A stretch of 64,000 bases of DNA from Ampelocalamus luodianensis (lineage: Eukaryota > Streptophyta > Magnoliopsida > Poales > Poaceae): the NCBI GenBank assembly GCA_036346255.1, contig CM070622.1, forward strand, positions 15,898,751 through 15,962,750. Direction: 5' to 3'. Both the position numbers and the translations under genes were made by a program. This document shows, piece by piece, positions 22,694-33,450 of this stretch; within the stretch, counting starts at the first letter, position 1; every line of letters starts with the position of its first letter. A model generated the notes under the pieces. It saw nothing but the letters and a program-made list of their open reading frames with translations, was not told the origin of the DNA and did not search any database.

Positions 22694-23242
22694 ATGGGTG
22701 GTCATGGAGATCGCCACCGCTACCACCGTCAAGAAGTCGGGGTGCTCGTCGACGAAGAGGAGGAGGAGCTCGAGCTGCACGCGAGGGCTTGCGGTGGCGC
22801 GACGAGTGGAGTGGCTGAGCAAGAGGTAGGAGGTGGCTGTGGTGATCAAGAAGCTGCCGGCATGGTGTTCGAAGCGAGCAGTAGCGTGGGGAGCGTGAGT
22901 GTGACCATGGCGCCGCCCCCAATCCTTTGCTGGCCGCCGCCGGTTCCCGCACCGCCGCAGCAGCCAATCCACGGTGCGATCTACCACCACAACATAGGCG
23001 GCGGCCAGGGCCCGTTCTTCCCGCCGCTCCCGCCGCAGCCGCCACCGCCGCCCTCGTTCTTTGCCGACTTCTACGCGCGGCGCGCGCTCCAGTTCGCGCA
23101 CGACCACTCCGGCGGCGCGTCCTCCTCGTCTGACCCGCTCGGCCTCGGCGGGCTCTACATGGGGTACCACGGCTCCCCCGTCGCCGGGATGATGATGCCG
23201 CCGCCCTTCGCGCCGTCGCCTTTCGGTGACCTGGGCGGATGA
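22694..23242 (+). CDS. N-terminal reading frame of the bHLH gene, ending at a frameshift
   Basis: Open frame of 182 codons from ATG 22694 to TGA 23240-23242. It is acidic at first (VDEEEEELELH), then Pro-rich (MAPPPILCWPPPVPAPPQQ, PLPPQPPPPPSFF) and Gly/Ser-rich, and ends PFGDLGG. This resembles the low-complexity N-terminus of TMO5/bHLH30-like proteins, in which a short LG(K/R) segment runs directly into MTAQEIMDAKALAAS. Here the two parts are one base out of frame, and the TGA overlaps the ATG of the bHLH frame as ATGA at 23239-23242. One missing base in GGGC(C)GG would account for this. It is either a real frameshift, a sequencing error, or a natural stop/restart arrangement. Confidence 0.75.
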   Translation: MGGHGDRHRYHRQEVGVLVDEEEEELELHARACGGATSGVAEQEVGGGCGDQEAAGMVFEASSSVGSVSVTMAPPPILCWPPPVPAPPQQPIHGAIYHHNIGGGQGPFFPPLPPQPPPPPSFFADFYARRALQFAHDHSGGASSSSDPLGLGGLYMGYHGSPVAGMMMPPPFAPSPFGDLGG

Positions 23243-23373
23243 CCGCGCAGGAGATCATGGACGCCAAGGCGCTGGCCGCGTCCAAGAGCCACAGCGAGGC
23301 AGAGCGCCGCCGCCGCGAGCGCATCAACGCGCACCTCGCGCGCCTCCGCAGCCTCCTCCCCAACACAACCAAG
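23239..23373 (+). CDS. bHLH transcription factor, exon 1 part: basic region and helix 1
   Basis: Frame of 45 codons from ATG 23239 to AAG 23373, followed by a GTACCG donor. It starts MTAQEIMDAKALAAS and continues SHSEAERRRRERINAHLARL, then RSLLPNTTK. The basic region keeps the His, Glu and Arg residues that contact E-box DNA (CANNTG). It joins exon 2 (24536) in phase 0, so the bHLH domain is complete. Relative to the Pro-rich frame starting at 22694 it is one base out of frame. Starting here would give a 219-residue protein that keeps the DNA-binding and ACT-like regions but lacks the N-terminal region. Confidence 0.85.
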
Positions 23374-24535
23374 GTACCGGCCGTCATAAATTTTATGCAT
23401 GCAATACATATCTGCATAGTGCGACGCAAACCCATGCATGCATGTATGCATGCGCGCGAACTCCATTGTTGGCTCTCCATCCGATGGTGTGTGTATAGGG
23501 TTGAGCTAGGAGACAGGGAGAGGAGAGGAGCCGCCTAGTTGACGCGGAAAAGAGAGACCAGGAAGGAAACAAAAAGCTTGCGACGCGGGAGTTACTGCTG
23601 GCCTCTCCGAGGAGAGACAAACACGCGAGCTCGTGTCAGATAACTCAGAGAGCAGCGGCGGCAAAGATAAAAGAAAGAGGGGATGGCCATCTCGAGAGAT
23701 CCACTGGTTATCGCCCTACTCCCAAGGATCCGAGCCCCAGCTGATCCCCTGCAAGCCTTATCCCAAACCCAAACCACCCACGTTATCCTATGCCACTGAG
23801 CTTATTTCCTCTGGCTTTAAACAGTTAGATTATCGTTCTCGAGGTAAACTCTGGATCAGGCCGGTTTTAGTTAAAGATTAATTCATTGTACTACTCACTA
23901 TAGAATTTGTGTTAGCTTTGCATCGACCTTCCCAATCTTTCAAAACAAAAACAGCAATGCAAGGTCACTCTTGCATTTTTACTTGTACTATACTTGATCT
24001 TGAAATTAAAGGTTAGATTTCTTGATGCGAGATTAGACGATATGTAATCACATGCTAACAGTCTAATTAACACACTCATCCTCTAGCCACTAGTGGTGCA
24101 CCGCTCATATAATAGCTAGGGCGGATTTGACCGCATGTTGGCGTGATAACGGAAGAAGTATAAAAAATGCAGTGTGGTGATGGTTACATGCCCCACTAAA
24201 CACCAAAAGGAGGAACACAGATCGCTTGTGGAAGCGTGCATGCGAGCACCACCAACAGCAGCAAGCCATGCAACTAGCATTTTGTATTGATTACGCGCTG
24301 TTTGTGCTCCTAGTAGGAGTAGGAGGAGGAGAGTGAGTCCCACGCTCGGAGAGTCGGAGGCATGCATGCCATTGCCACGGCACGCACGGGCCCCTTTTGC
24401 CCTGCATGCGCACACCCCCATCCTCCCCCTCTCATCATTCCTCCCGTTCTGATCTCATCCCATTAGCAACTAATTTAACCACTTCCCTTGTGATTTACTC
24501 CATGTGTTGATCGGCCTTTGTTGTCGTGCGTGCAG
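23374..24535 (+). other. Intron of the bHLH gene
   Basis: 1162 bases with GT at 23374 and TGCAG ending at 24535. It contains no other gene I recognise. Apparent open frames inside it are not supported. Confidence 0.85.
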
Positions 24536-25060
24536 ACGGACAAGGCCTCGCTGCTCGCGGAGGTGATCCAGCACGTCAAGGAGCTGAAGCGGCAGACGTC
24601 GGAGATCACGGAGGAGGCGAGCCCGCTCCCCACCGAGTCCGACGAGCTCACCGTCGACGCGTCAAGAGACGAGGACGGCCGCCTCGTCATGCGCGCGTCG
24701 CTCTGCTGCGACGACCGCACCGATCTCCTGCCGGACCTCATCCGCGCGCTCAAGGCGCTCCGCCTGCGTGCGCTCAAGGCCGAGATCACCACCCTCGGCG
24801 GCCGCGTCAAGAACGTGCTCGTCGTCACTGGGGACGACAGCGCCGTGTGCGCCGGGACGGACGGGGACGAGCAGCAGGAGGAGGCCACGCAGTTGCCCAT
24901 GTCGCCGCAGCACACGCTCGCGTCCATCCAGGACGCGCTGCGCGCCGTCATGGAGCGCACGGCGTCGGCCGCCGAGGAGTCCGGGGGCTCGGCTGGCGGT
25001 GGGCTCAAGCGGCAGCGCACGACGAGCCTCTCTGCGATCCTAGAGAACAGGTCTATCTAG
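24536..25060 (+). CDS. bHLH transcription factor (TMO5/bHLH30-like clade), exon 2: helix 2 and ACT-like region
   Basis: The exon begins in phase 0 with TDKASLLAEVIQHVKELKRQ, which completes the loop and second helix. A linker ELTVDAS follows, then an ACT-like dimerisation region (RLVMRASLCCDDRTDLLPDL, LKAEITTLGGRVKNVLVVTG). The tail contains LKRQRTTSLSAILENRSI before the TAG at 25058-25060. The exact order helix 2, PTESDELTV, SLCC-D-R-DLLPDLI, LKAEITT-GGRVKN is that of Arabidopsis bHLH30/bHLH32 (T5L1/TMO5) relatives. These dimerise with LHW-type bHLHs and act in the nucleus to promote vascular cell divisions. This exon is intact. The subclade assignment rests on remembered motif similarity, not on alignment. 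Confidence 0.9.
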   Translation, partial: TDKASLLAEVIQHVKELKRQTSEITEEASPLPTESDELTVDASRDEDGRLVMRASLCCDDRTDLLPDLIRALKALRLRALKAEITTLGGRVKNVLVVTGDDSAVCAGTDGDEQQEEATQLPMSPQHTLASIQDALRAVMERTASAAEESGGSAGGGLKRQRTTSLSAILENRSI

Positions 25061-25986
25061 CTAACATCCACATGATGAGATGTGCAAAACGAAACGAAAA
25101 CAACAGTAAAAACAACGTACACCACAGTATCTCACAGTTGATCATAATACCGTGCAACTAGCTAGCTAGTTATGGATCATATGTTTCCCAAGTACTACTG
25201 TGTTTCATTTCTTTTCATTTAGTTTTTTTTCCCATTGATTTATACTAGTATTTCTTTCGCATTGTGTGTGTGAATCTTGGTGATGTGTAACTCTGCATGG
25301 GATCTCAACAATCAATACAAGGCTTCTCTTTCTCTCCAGGCTGGAGTAGAACTTTCAAAAACCCTTTATACATATATATATTGAACTTCTCAGCGTGTAA
25401 GGGATCGATGTATCATCCATGGCAGGCAGCTGGAACTAAGTGCATTAAGTACTATACTCTATATATATATATATATTTATTTATTTATTTATTTATTTAA
25501 AAAACATTAGGTACAGTATGACAACTTGAAAATTAGTACAATAACATATTTAGTTGGAGATGCAAGTGTCACAATTATGATTTAATTTATGTATTAAAAA
25601 CAGTACATGAATCATTTGGTTTACTTTATGGTACTGTAGTATAGTACACCGTGGCGAAGCCAAAAAGTTTTTATAGAGGGAGCCAAATGATACATTTTCT
25701 ACTAAATCATACTGCTAATTCGCGTGTACAAACAGTGAGCACATGAAGCATATACATTCAACGTCGAAATCTACATTTTGATTTTCGTTGTTCCAATTAA
25801 TTATGCTTGAATAACTTCGGTATCAGCATGTATAATATTACAGCTCTCTCTATATCAACTAGTGGGTAGCTTAGATGTTTTCGTATCCACAGTAGCTAAT
25901 ACTGCCACCAAAATGGCCCAGGGGAAAGGACTAGAGGCTAGTATTTTTCTTAAGTGTTATATATGGTCATGTATTGCAAAATGCAT
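25061..25986. other. bHLH 3' flank and AT-rich intergenic DNA
   Basis: The 3' UTR probably ends within about 300 bases of the stop (AATCAATACAA near 25310). A (TA)n-(TTTA)n microsatellite is at 25458-25500. Near 25650, CGTGGCGAAGCCAAAAAG resembles the start of a common dispersed grass repeat. Confidence 0.4.
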
Positions 25987-28494
25987 GGTTGGTGCGAATT
26001 TTTGGCAGATACGGCACTTTTTCGTCGTGTATTTGCGAATTTGACCACCAGCGCGACGTATTTGCAGATATAGCATTGCTGCGCACATCCACCGTGCGCC
26101 AGTGCCGGATAGCACGACACGTGGCGTTGACGCACGACCCCCGTGTGCCAGCACCGCCGCCGCGTGCCCGCCACCCCCGCCGCCCCCCGCCACCTCAACC
26201 GCTGGCGCATGGTGGCCATGCGCCAGCCCATGCACCAGCCATCTAATTGGCTAATTAGTTAGTTAGTTAGTTAGTTAGGAGTTAGTTAGGTCAGTAGGTT
26301 AGTTAGGTTAGTTAGTTTTAGGCTGAAATTTGTAGGAATTTTAAAATATGGCAAATGAGTCCAAAAATTATGATTTTTTTTGTGGAGCCTCCCGACATTG
26401 TGTACTTGCTTGTGTAAATTTTCTATAATTTTATTCGTTAAGAATTGTTATCGCTATTTTGTATAATTGTCCTATTCGTATGAATCAATAAATGTAGAAA
26501 ATGAACTCAAAAAATTGAGAATTTATTTTGAAGGGTCCTCACGCAGTGGACTTGATTGTGTAATGTTTCGGCAATTTTATATGTGTTTTGGTATTGTCTC
26601 GAAAATTTAGGATTTAGGTCGCGAAAATTCCGATTTTAGGTTTCGGAAATTAGGGTTTCATGATTTCATGTGACTTGGAATGTATAAAAAAAGCTACATT
26701 GCAACTACATTGGAGATGTCGATATACAATATGGCGCTGGAGTACACACGTAATAACCAAAATACGCGTACAAATATAGCAAAACAAAATATGAATACAA
26801 ATATACCCAAACATAATCGTATAACACGGGATATACCAAAGTCTAGATAAACTTATGCATGAACCGGGATGAAGGAGGAGGGGTATTATCATATGTAACT
26901 CGATCTAATAGGATACTGTTTGTTTATTTCTCGGTTTAGTGTGGATGATTTTCTTTAATACTGTATTATACGACAGACTAGATAAGGTTGTGCATGAACT
27001 GTAACATCCTAAGTTATGTTACCAAAATAAAATTAAGAAAACTATTATTTTGTTGGAATTTTTGAAATTTAAAAGAGCTTAACTGCAGGCGCGTTCGGGC
27101 GGGCCGAACCTCCAACTGGATCGCGCCGTTCAAATTTGATCAGACGGTCCACAGCAGTGGGGATGTTCGGACCGTCCGAACGTGCCATCAAGATCAGGCC
27201 GTTCATTTTTTATCCAACGGCTGACATTGGTTGGCGTTATAAACGCGCGGGCGCGGGTGGATGAGGCTGACACGCGGGCCCCGCGTGTCAGTGAGGTTGT
27301 GAGAGAGGGAGCGCGCAGGAAAAGAAATGGGACGGGTGAGATTCGGCCCGAAGTAAGGTTTGGGATTTTTAATGATTTAGCAATTTATTTAATTATGTTA
27401 ATTCAAAATAGCTTTAGAAAATATCAAAATAAATCCAAAAATTATGAGAAAATTCACAGAAATCCTCTGAGACATTTTGGACTTGAATAAAATATTTCTA
27501 ACTTATATTTGGATGTAGTTTTTGCAGATAATTTATTTTGGCTTCGAAATACTTAGGAAAAAGCTTTTAAAAATTCTAGAAAAAATCTAAACAAATTAAA
27601 TAAATTTTCCTTTTCAACTTTAAATCCAATAAAATCCAAGAAACTTTAATAAATTTTATTCTTGACTTTTAAAATTTAAGAATTTCAAGAAAAGCAATTA
27701 AGCTCTTTTAAATTTCAAAAATTCCAACAAAATAATAACTTTCTTAATTTTATTTTGGTAACATAACTAGGGATGTTACCGTTCATGCACAACCTTATCT
27801 AGCCTGTCGTATAATACAGTATTAAAAAAAAATCATCCACACTAAACCGAGAAATAAACAAACAATATCCTATTAGATCGAGTTACATATGATAACACCC
27901 CTCCTACTTCATCCCGGTTCATGCATAAGCTTATCTAGACTTTGGTATATCCCGTGTTATCGATTATGTTTGGGTATATTTGTATTCAAATTTTGTTTTG
28001 CTATATTTGTACGCGTATTTTGGTTATTACGTGTGTACTCCAGCACGATATTGTATATCGACATCTCCAATGGAGTTGCAATGTAGTTTTTTTTATACAT
28101 TCCAAGTCACATGAAATCATGAAACCCTAATTTTCGAAACCTAAAATCAAAATTTTCGCGACTTAAATCCTAAACTTTTGAGACAATACCAGAACACATA
28201 TAAAATTACTGAAACATTACACAATCAAGTCCACTGCGTGAGGACCCTTCAAAATAAAATTCACAATTTTTGGAGCTCATTTTCTACATTTATTGATTCA
28301 TACGAACACGGCAATTATACGAAATAGCGATAAAAATTCTTAACTAATAAAATTATGGAAAATTTACACAAGAAAGTACACGGTGTCGGGAGGCTCCATA
28401 AAACATTTCATAATTTTTTGGACTCATTTGCTATATTTTAAAATTTCTACAAATTTCAGTCTAAAACTAACTAACCTACTGACCTAACTAACTC

Positions 28495-28526
<32 letters not shown>

Positions 28527-28807
28527 TTAATTAGCCAATTAGATGGCTAGCGCACTGTGGCCATGCGCCAAAAGGGCTGGCGCATGGCCACCATGCGCCA
28601 GCGGCTGAGGTGGCGGGGGGTGGCGGGCACGCGTCGGCGGCGCTAGCACATGGTGGTCGTGCGCCAACGCCACGTGTTGTGCTATCCGACGCTAGCACAC
28701 GGTGGTTGTGCGCCAACGATGTTATATCTGCAAATATGCCGTGCTGGTGGTCAGATCCACAAATACGCGACGCAAAAGTGTCGTATCGGCAAAAATTCGA
28801 TTGATGC
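25987..28807. mobile_element. Palindromic Mutator-like element 2
   Basis: The element runs 25996-28798. The ends read GAATTTTTGGCAGATACG on the left and GAATTTTTGCCGATACG on the right (inverted), like element 1. Flanking 9-mers GGTTGGTGC (25987-25995) and GATTGATGC (28799-28807) match at 7 of 9 positions, an aged 9-bp duplication. The arms pair for about 1 kb each: 25996-27001 with 27777-28798. They share with element 1 internal words such as GTGGAGCCTCCCGACATTGTG and TTTCATGATTTCATGTGACTT. Both arms contain a GTTA/TAAC tetranucleotide run (near 26255 and 28500). No transposase or long coding frame is present. The centre carries a separate inverted-repeat segment. Confidence 0.8.
27002..27776. 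repeat. Central segment of MULE 2: insertion or loop with its own 77-bp inverted ends
   Basis: Left TGTAACATCC...TAAAAGAGCTTAA (27002-27080) and right TTAAGCTCTTTTA...GGGATGTTAC (27697-27775) are near-perfect inverted copies. The interior (27100-27350) is GC-rich with a TTATAAACG box near 27236. It may be a solo LTR with self-complementary ends (TGTAACATCC is a common LTR start) inserted at the palindrome centre, or the innermost part of the arms. I see no clean target duplication, because the flanks are themselves complementary (TGCATGAAC and GTTCATGCA). Confidence 0.5.
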
Positions 28808-29649
28808 ATGTTCCAAAGAGAAACAAGGAATGTAGTGTGATCGATGCCTATGTACCTTTCTTTTCCTCGCCGAATCATTATACTTTTTCAGAAGTTCTAC
28901 TTAAGAGATCTTATTATATGTAGTTCATCGTTTCCTTCTTTCTTTGTCCTTACATGTTGTCATCATCACATCTCTCTCTCTCTCTCTCTCTCTCATATTT
29001 TTCCTTTTGGGATCGCATGCCTTTGCATTAGATTTTTTCGCTTTTGCTCTCTCCATCACAAATTGGTATAAAAAATATGTACTATTTATTTGGTGGATCT
29101 AGATTATAACAATATTGATTGATCTAGATATGGGTAATTGTGGTACCATGATACAAGTCTATATTCATACTATTTGCATGTGACATGGTAATTAAGCAGA
29201 AGACTCTGAGATGTTTATGTTCCTATTCCATTCTAGCTTATTCAATTCATGAGTCTAGCTGTGCAATTGCGTCGTATGCTAAGTTACTATACAGTTAAAA
29301 CGATGTTAAAAAAGTTACCACATCCGCTTTGAGAGGCTACATTAAATGGAAGAAAAAGTTATATGCATTATTTGGTGGGGTCTAGGCAATAACATTTTAT
29401 ATTGATCTCATATTGGTATTAGAGATTGACGAGGATTCTTGACCAGATAAATATTTTCGGTAAAGGTCAAAAACTCTGTCAAAATGGGCCCACATGTCAG
29501 ATGCTACCTCTATAACGGTTATGAAATTATAGCCGATATTTAAAGGAAGTTTAATACCCTTTATTACGACTCAACTAATTGACGACCAGTTGGAATCATG
29601 AGATGATCAGTTGTGGATATTGTTCGACTAGCTATGTGGTTTTGGACAA
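28808..29649. other. Intergenic with a (TC)n run
   Basis: No gene recognised. A (TC)n microsatellite lies at about 28967-28993. Confidence 0.4.
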
Positions 29650-30238
29650 TTTTGACCGTGGCCGGTTAGAGTGGCGAGATGGGCGTGCGTGTCGGCTCGA
29701 GGCACGACGGCCACATCAGACACGGGCGGGCCGGGACGACACGTAGGCACAGGCCGTGCTTGGACTGGCATCCCACACGGTGGGTCGGCCCAACATGGCA
29801 CGTACAGTGCCAGACCGTGTTAGGCACGACACGAGCCTCACACGGCTCATCTGGCCTGATGTGGAGAGGGGAGGGGGAGGGAGCCCGAAGGGTAGACCGG
29901 CAGAGAGCGGCGATGCGACGGTGATAGCGAGGAGGAGGAGGAGGAGGCTGGTGCGGGGCCGCAGGCGGCGCAGGGGGAGAAGAGAAAAGGGAGGAGGGGA
30001 CAGTGCCGCGGCTAGAGCGGAGGGAGAAGAGGGAGGAGGCGGGTGCGGTGGCCAACACGAAGGAGAAGAGGGAGAGGGGACGGGGGGAGGCGCCGCGGGC
30101 TAGCATGGAGAGAGGAGGCTAGGAGGGAGCAGGGGAGGCGGCGTGGTGGCACTACGGTAATGCCACGTGCGGCAAGTGAAGGGGCCAGCCAATAGGGGCA
30201 TGCGGTAGGGGAGAAAAGGGGAGGCCGGGAGGGGGAGG
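29650..30238 (+). mobile_element. Left subterminal region of an autonomous-type hAT relic
   Basis: Rich in GGCCC/GGCACGAC/GGGCCG words (for example GCACGACGGCCACATC, GGGCGGGCCGGGACGACACG), as in the ends of large grass hAT elements. A purine-rich GC segment (29860-30230) follows. The same wording resumes after the solo LTR (31877-32000) and, in opposite style, at 51350-51590. The exact terminal repeat and 8-bp duplication were not found. Confidence 0.5.
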
Positions 30239-31876
30239 TGAAAGCATCTAGCCCCCTAAAGATTGGTTTTGGTAATTAATGATGATATGTGATAAATGGA
30301 CTTATGTGTTTGTTGAGTATTTGCAAGGTTAAGTCCAAATGGTAAGTACGATCGTGAAGCTGCATGCTAAAGGATATCGTGAAGATCAAATTAGTTCAAA
30401 GTCAAGGTACAAGTAGATTAAAAATCTTTTACCTTTTACCGGTCTTAGGAGATATGGTTGGAAGACCGGATTATAGGATAAATACCGTACTATTAAGAGG
30501 GATTATGTCCAAGTAACTTGATAGCTATTCATGTGCTTTGTGGATCAATTTAGGATCATGCATGAAATTATTATTTTTCCTTTGAAAATCATCTGTTGCA
30601 CTGTCTAGATAATCGGTAGTACCGGCGTGTTCACGCGGTACTATCGGAGAACGGTACAACCGGGATTGTAGTGCGGTACTACCGCACCCCGGTCGTTCCG
30701 CATAAAAGACGGTATATTTTTTCCAGAGAACATGTTTTCTGGGGGTCTCGGTGGAAACCCTCATAACGGTAGTACCGCTGTTGAAAAGCGGAACTACCGC
30801 ACACCTCCGGTAGTACCGACTTAGTGACGGTACGTTTTTTCCAGAGAACATGTTTTCTGGGTGTCTCGGTGTAATCCTTCATAACGGAAGTACCGCTGTT
30901 CAAACGCGGAACTACCGCACACCCCCGGTAGTACCGATTATTCGACGGTACGTTTTTTCCAGAAGCAATGCAGTTTGGGTTTTCTCGTGGAACGGTAGTA
31001 CCGCTGCCTTCGGGCGGTATGACCGGGAAAGCGGTAGTACCACATGTTCGTGGCGGTAGTACCGCTCTGCATTTATAACGGCTATGTCAGTGCATTTATT
31101 GTCTTCTCTTCTAGCCGTTACTGTGCAAGTAGGTAAAGTGCGGTAGTACCGCATTTACTTGGCGGTAGTACCGCGATTCGCTGTTTTCTGAGGATTTCCT
31201 CTCCAACGGTTATATTTGTTGGTGGGTGGTATTTATACCCCCCCCCCAACTGCTCAATGGCAGGGTGCTAGACCACATTTAACATCCTTTGAGCCTTGTG
31301 CATCCATTCAACTCCTCAAATTTATTTGTTCACTCATTGGGAGATTGTTGAGCTCATTTAAGTGCATTCATCATTCTAGTTGATCCTCTTGCACTTGAGT
31401 GTCGTCAAGCGAAGGTCCTTGATTTGTTACTCTTGGAGTTTTGCCAAACTCCTAGACGGCTTGGCGGTGATTGCACGGTGATCTCTTCAAGAAGATTGTG
31501 AAGAGGCCCGGCGCCTAAATTGTGAGTGGTTTGGTGTTCACCATCTCCGGAGTGGAGGAAGAACAACCAATAGTGATCGAGGAAAGGCTTAATACGTGGA
31601 GCCGGCTTGATTGATTCAAGCTCCCTCAACATGGACTAGTGAAGACCGGCAAGTCTTCGATACCACGGGAAAACATCATTGTCTCATTCTGGTTATTTCT
31701 AGTCTTTACTCTTCCGCATTTATATTTCTAGTTTGGTCTTTGTGCATGTATTGCTTAGCTAGAAGTATAACTTGTTTAGACTAAGTTGTTAATTAACTTA
31801 TCTCGTTAAATTGTTTAAAAGTTTAAAAACCTCCTATTCACCCCCTCTAGTCGGTTATCCTTGATCCTATAGGAGG
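30234..31876 (+). mobile_element. Copia-type solo LTR with 5-bp duplication GGAGG
   Basis: Starts TGAAAGCATCTAGCCCCC at 30239. Ends near 31871 with CACCCCCTCTAGTCGGTTAT then CCTTGATCCTATA, close to the CTTTCA-type end of this family. GGAGG flanks both sides (30234-30238 and 31872-31876). There is no coding domain and no second LTR, so it is a solo LTR left by recombination (1633 bp). It sits inside the left part of the hAT relic. Confidence 0.7.
30605..31180. repeat. Array of palindromic GCGGTAGTACCGC motifs in the solo LTR
   Basis: About fifteen copies or near-copies of the self-complementary 13-mer GCGGTAGTACCGC (variants GCGGTACTACCGC, GCGGAACTACCGC) occur within 580 bases. They are organised partly by a ~120-bp tandem unit: the block with TTTTTTCCAGAGAACATG occurs near 30712 and 30835, with a diverged third copy near 30953. 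Confidence 0.85.
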
Positions 31877-32093
31877 CCTGTGGGCCGTGCCAACACGGTG
31901 GGCTATGCTTGGCACGGCACGACCTAGGAAAAATATGGCCATTGGGGGCTTTTTGGCGCGATGGTCCGTGCTCGGCATGGCACGACACGACTCATTTGTC
32001 CTGTTTGGCCCATAATGTTCGGATTTGCAAAAAATCTGACCATTTGGGACTTCAAAAATAGCAAACAAAAAATCTCAAAATCCCCCAAAAAAT

Positions 32094-32103
32094 TCTATAA
32101 ATA
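32094..32103 (+). promoter_or_regulatory. TATA box of the hAT transposase relic
   Basis: TCTATAAATA about 280 bases before the first recognisable transposase segment, followed by C-rich leader sequence as in related hAT elements. The role is inferred from position. Confidence 0.5.
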
Positions 32104-32374
32104 GCCACCATAACTCCCCCTTCTACACCCATCCATTCCTCAACCCCTTCAAATTCTGATGTGCAAATTCAAATTCGTTGTGAGATAATTTAGCAAAATT
32201 CAAAAAAAAATTGTGCCAAATTTTGGAAAATTCAATTTTCGGTAGCAAGTCAGCAAAAGAGGTACAATACTATTCTCAATTATTTTAGATAATGCCGCTT
32301 CGAACTCTAGGGTCACGGATATTCTTACTCTAGTGTTGAGTACATATGTTGATTCCTTCTTGCTACATCAGTGA

Positions 32375-33445
32375 TGCGCTTATCGTATTATTAACCTTAT
32401 AGTCAAATATTGTTTGAAGATGTTGAATTCACATATTAAAACTTTTCACGGTGCGATATCTTACTTGAATAATTCTAACGTAAGAATAGCAGCATATAAG
32501 AACTTCTTCAGGGCGATGGTTGTACGTCCAAGAAAGTTCGGTTTGGATATGCCGATAAGATGGAACTCAGCTTAGTTGATGCTTAAGTGTCTTTTACCAT
32601 ATAAGTGCATTTTTCTATTTTTATTGAAACACACTATTAGAGCACTAACGGTAGTGTACTATTGACTGAGCAACATTGGTTCGTTGCTGAGAAGATACTT
32701 CAGTTTTTGGAAATTTTTTATAAGGCCACTGTTGCTTTGTCCGCTGTCTATTATCCAACATCTTCTATTATTGTGCATAGTATTTTCCAGATTACTAGTC
32801 AATTAAAAAACTATGAAAATGACACAGTTTTAAGAGAGGCTGTTGTTAAATACCTTAAATATTAGAGAGAAATCTCTTTCTTATATGCATTTGCATTTAT
32901 TTTAGATCCTAGAGATAAAATTGATGGATTTACTAATATTCTTGATCTTCTTAGTGATGCTATAGGGCTAGACTATTCTAACTATTTTGCAAATATTCAT
33001 TCTCGATTACATGAGGTTTTCCAAAGGTGTGAAAATAAGTTACAGGGAGTCCACTTGCAACGACCTCTAGTAGCACCTACCTCAAGTAACAAGATAAATT
33101 TGTATTGCAAGGTCTAGGGTGCAGGCTCTTCCTCCAGGTCTAGGTCTTGTTCTTCTGCAGCGACATCTTCTCAAAGAAGTCCAAGACCAACGTCTCACCT
33201 AAGGAGTAGGGAGCTATCCGCCTATCTAGATAGCGATACAATGATTTCAACTCGGAAAACTTCAAAATTTTGTAATGGTGGCATAACCATAAGTTAACAT
33301 ATCCCGTGTTAAGTGTTAATTCTTCCTGTCTCGACGGTTTTCTTCCGAGTCTGCTTTCAGTCTTTCTGGAAGAATATTGGAGGAAAGAAGAACATGTCTC
33401 ACAAGTGAGATGGTGGAGATTCTTCTAACTATGAAGACTGGGAAC
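32375..33445 (+). pseudogene. hAT transposase relic, interrupted by the gypsy element
   Basis: Fragments in shifting frames follow the order of plant hAT transposases of the RICESLEEPER type. These are HIINLIV-like and FHGAISYLNNSN, then RPRKFGLDMPIRWNS (32375-32570), WFVAEKILQFLEIFYKAT and SAVYYPTSS (32680-32770), LYAFAFILDPRDK (32880-32920), and finally a degraded C-terminal dimerisation region (TYPVLSV, VSTV) at about 33290-33440. Several stops and frameshifts make it non-functional. The gypsy element has split the gene at GAGCT (33446-33450); the last bit of the tail resumes at 51028. Known family role: cut-and-paste transposition with 8-bp duplications. Confidence 0.85.
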
Positions 33446-33450
33446 GAGCT

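Noticed and set aside
22674..23480. 268- and 176-codon minus-strand frames opposite the bHLH exon 1
   Set aside because: Shadows of the GC-rich bHLH coding sequence; Arg/Ala-rich without motifs.
23393..23881. Open frames inside the bHLH intron
   Set aside because: They lie between good splice borders, have no domains, and in-frame retention would break the bHLH helix-loop-helix.
26017..26246. 90-codon frames at both ends of the second MULE
   Set aside because: They come from the inverted arms, appear mirrored on the other strand, and show no protein-like conservation.
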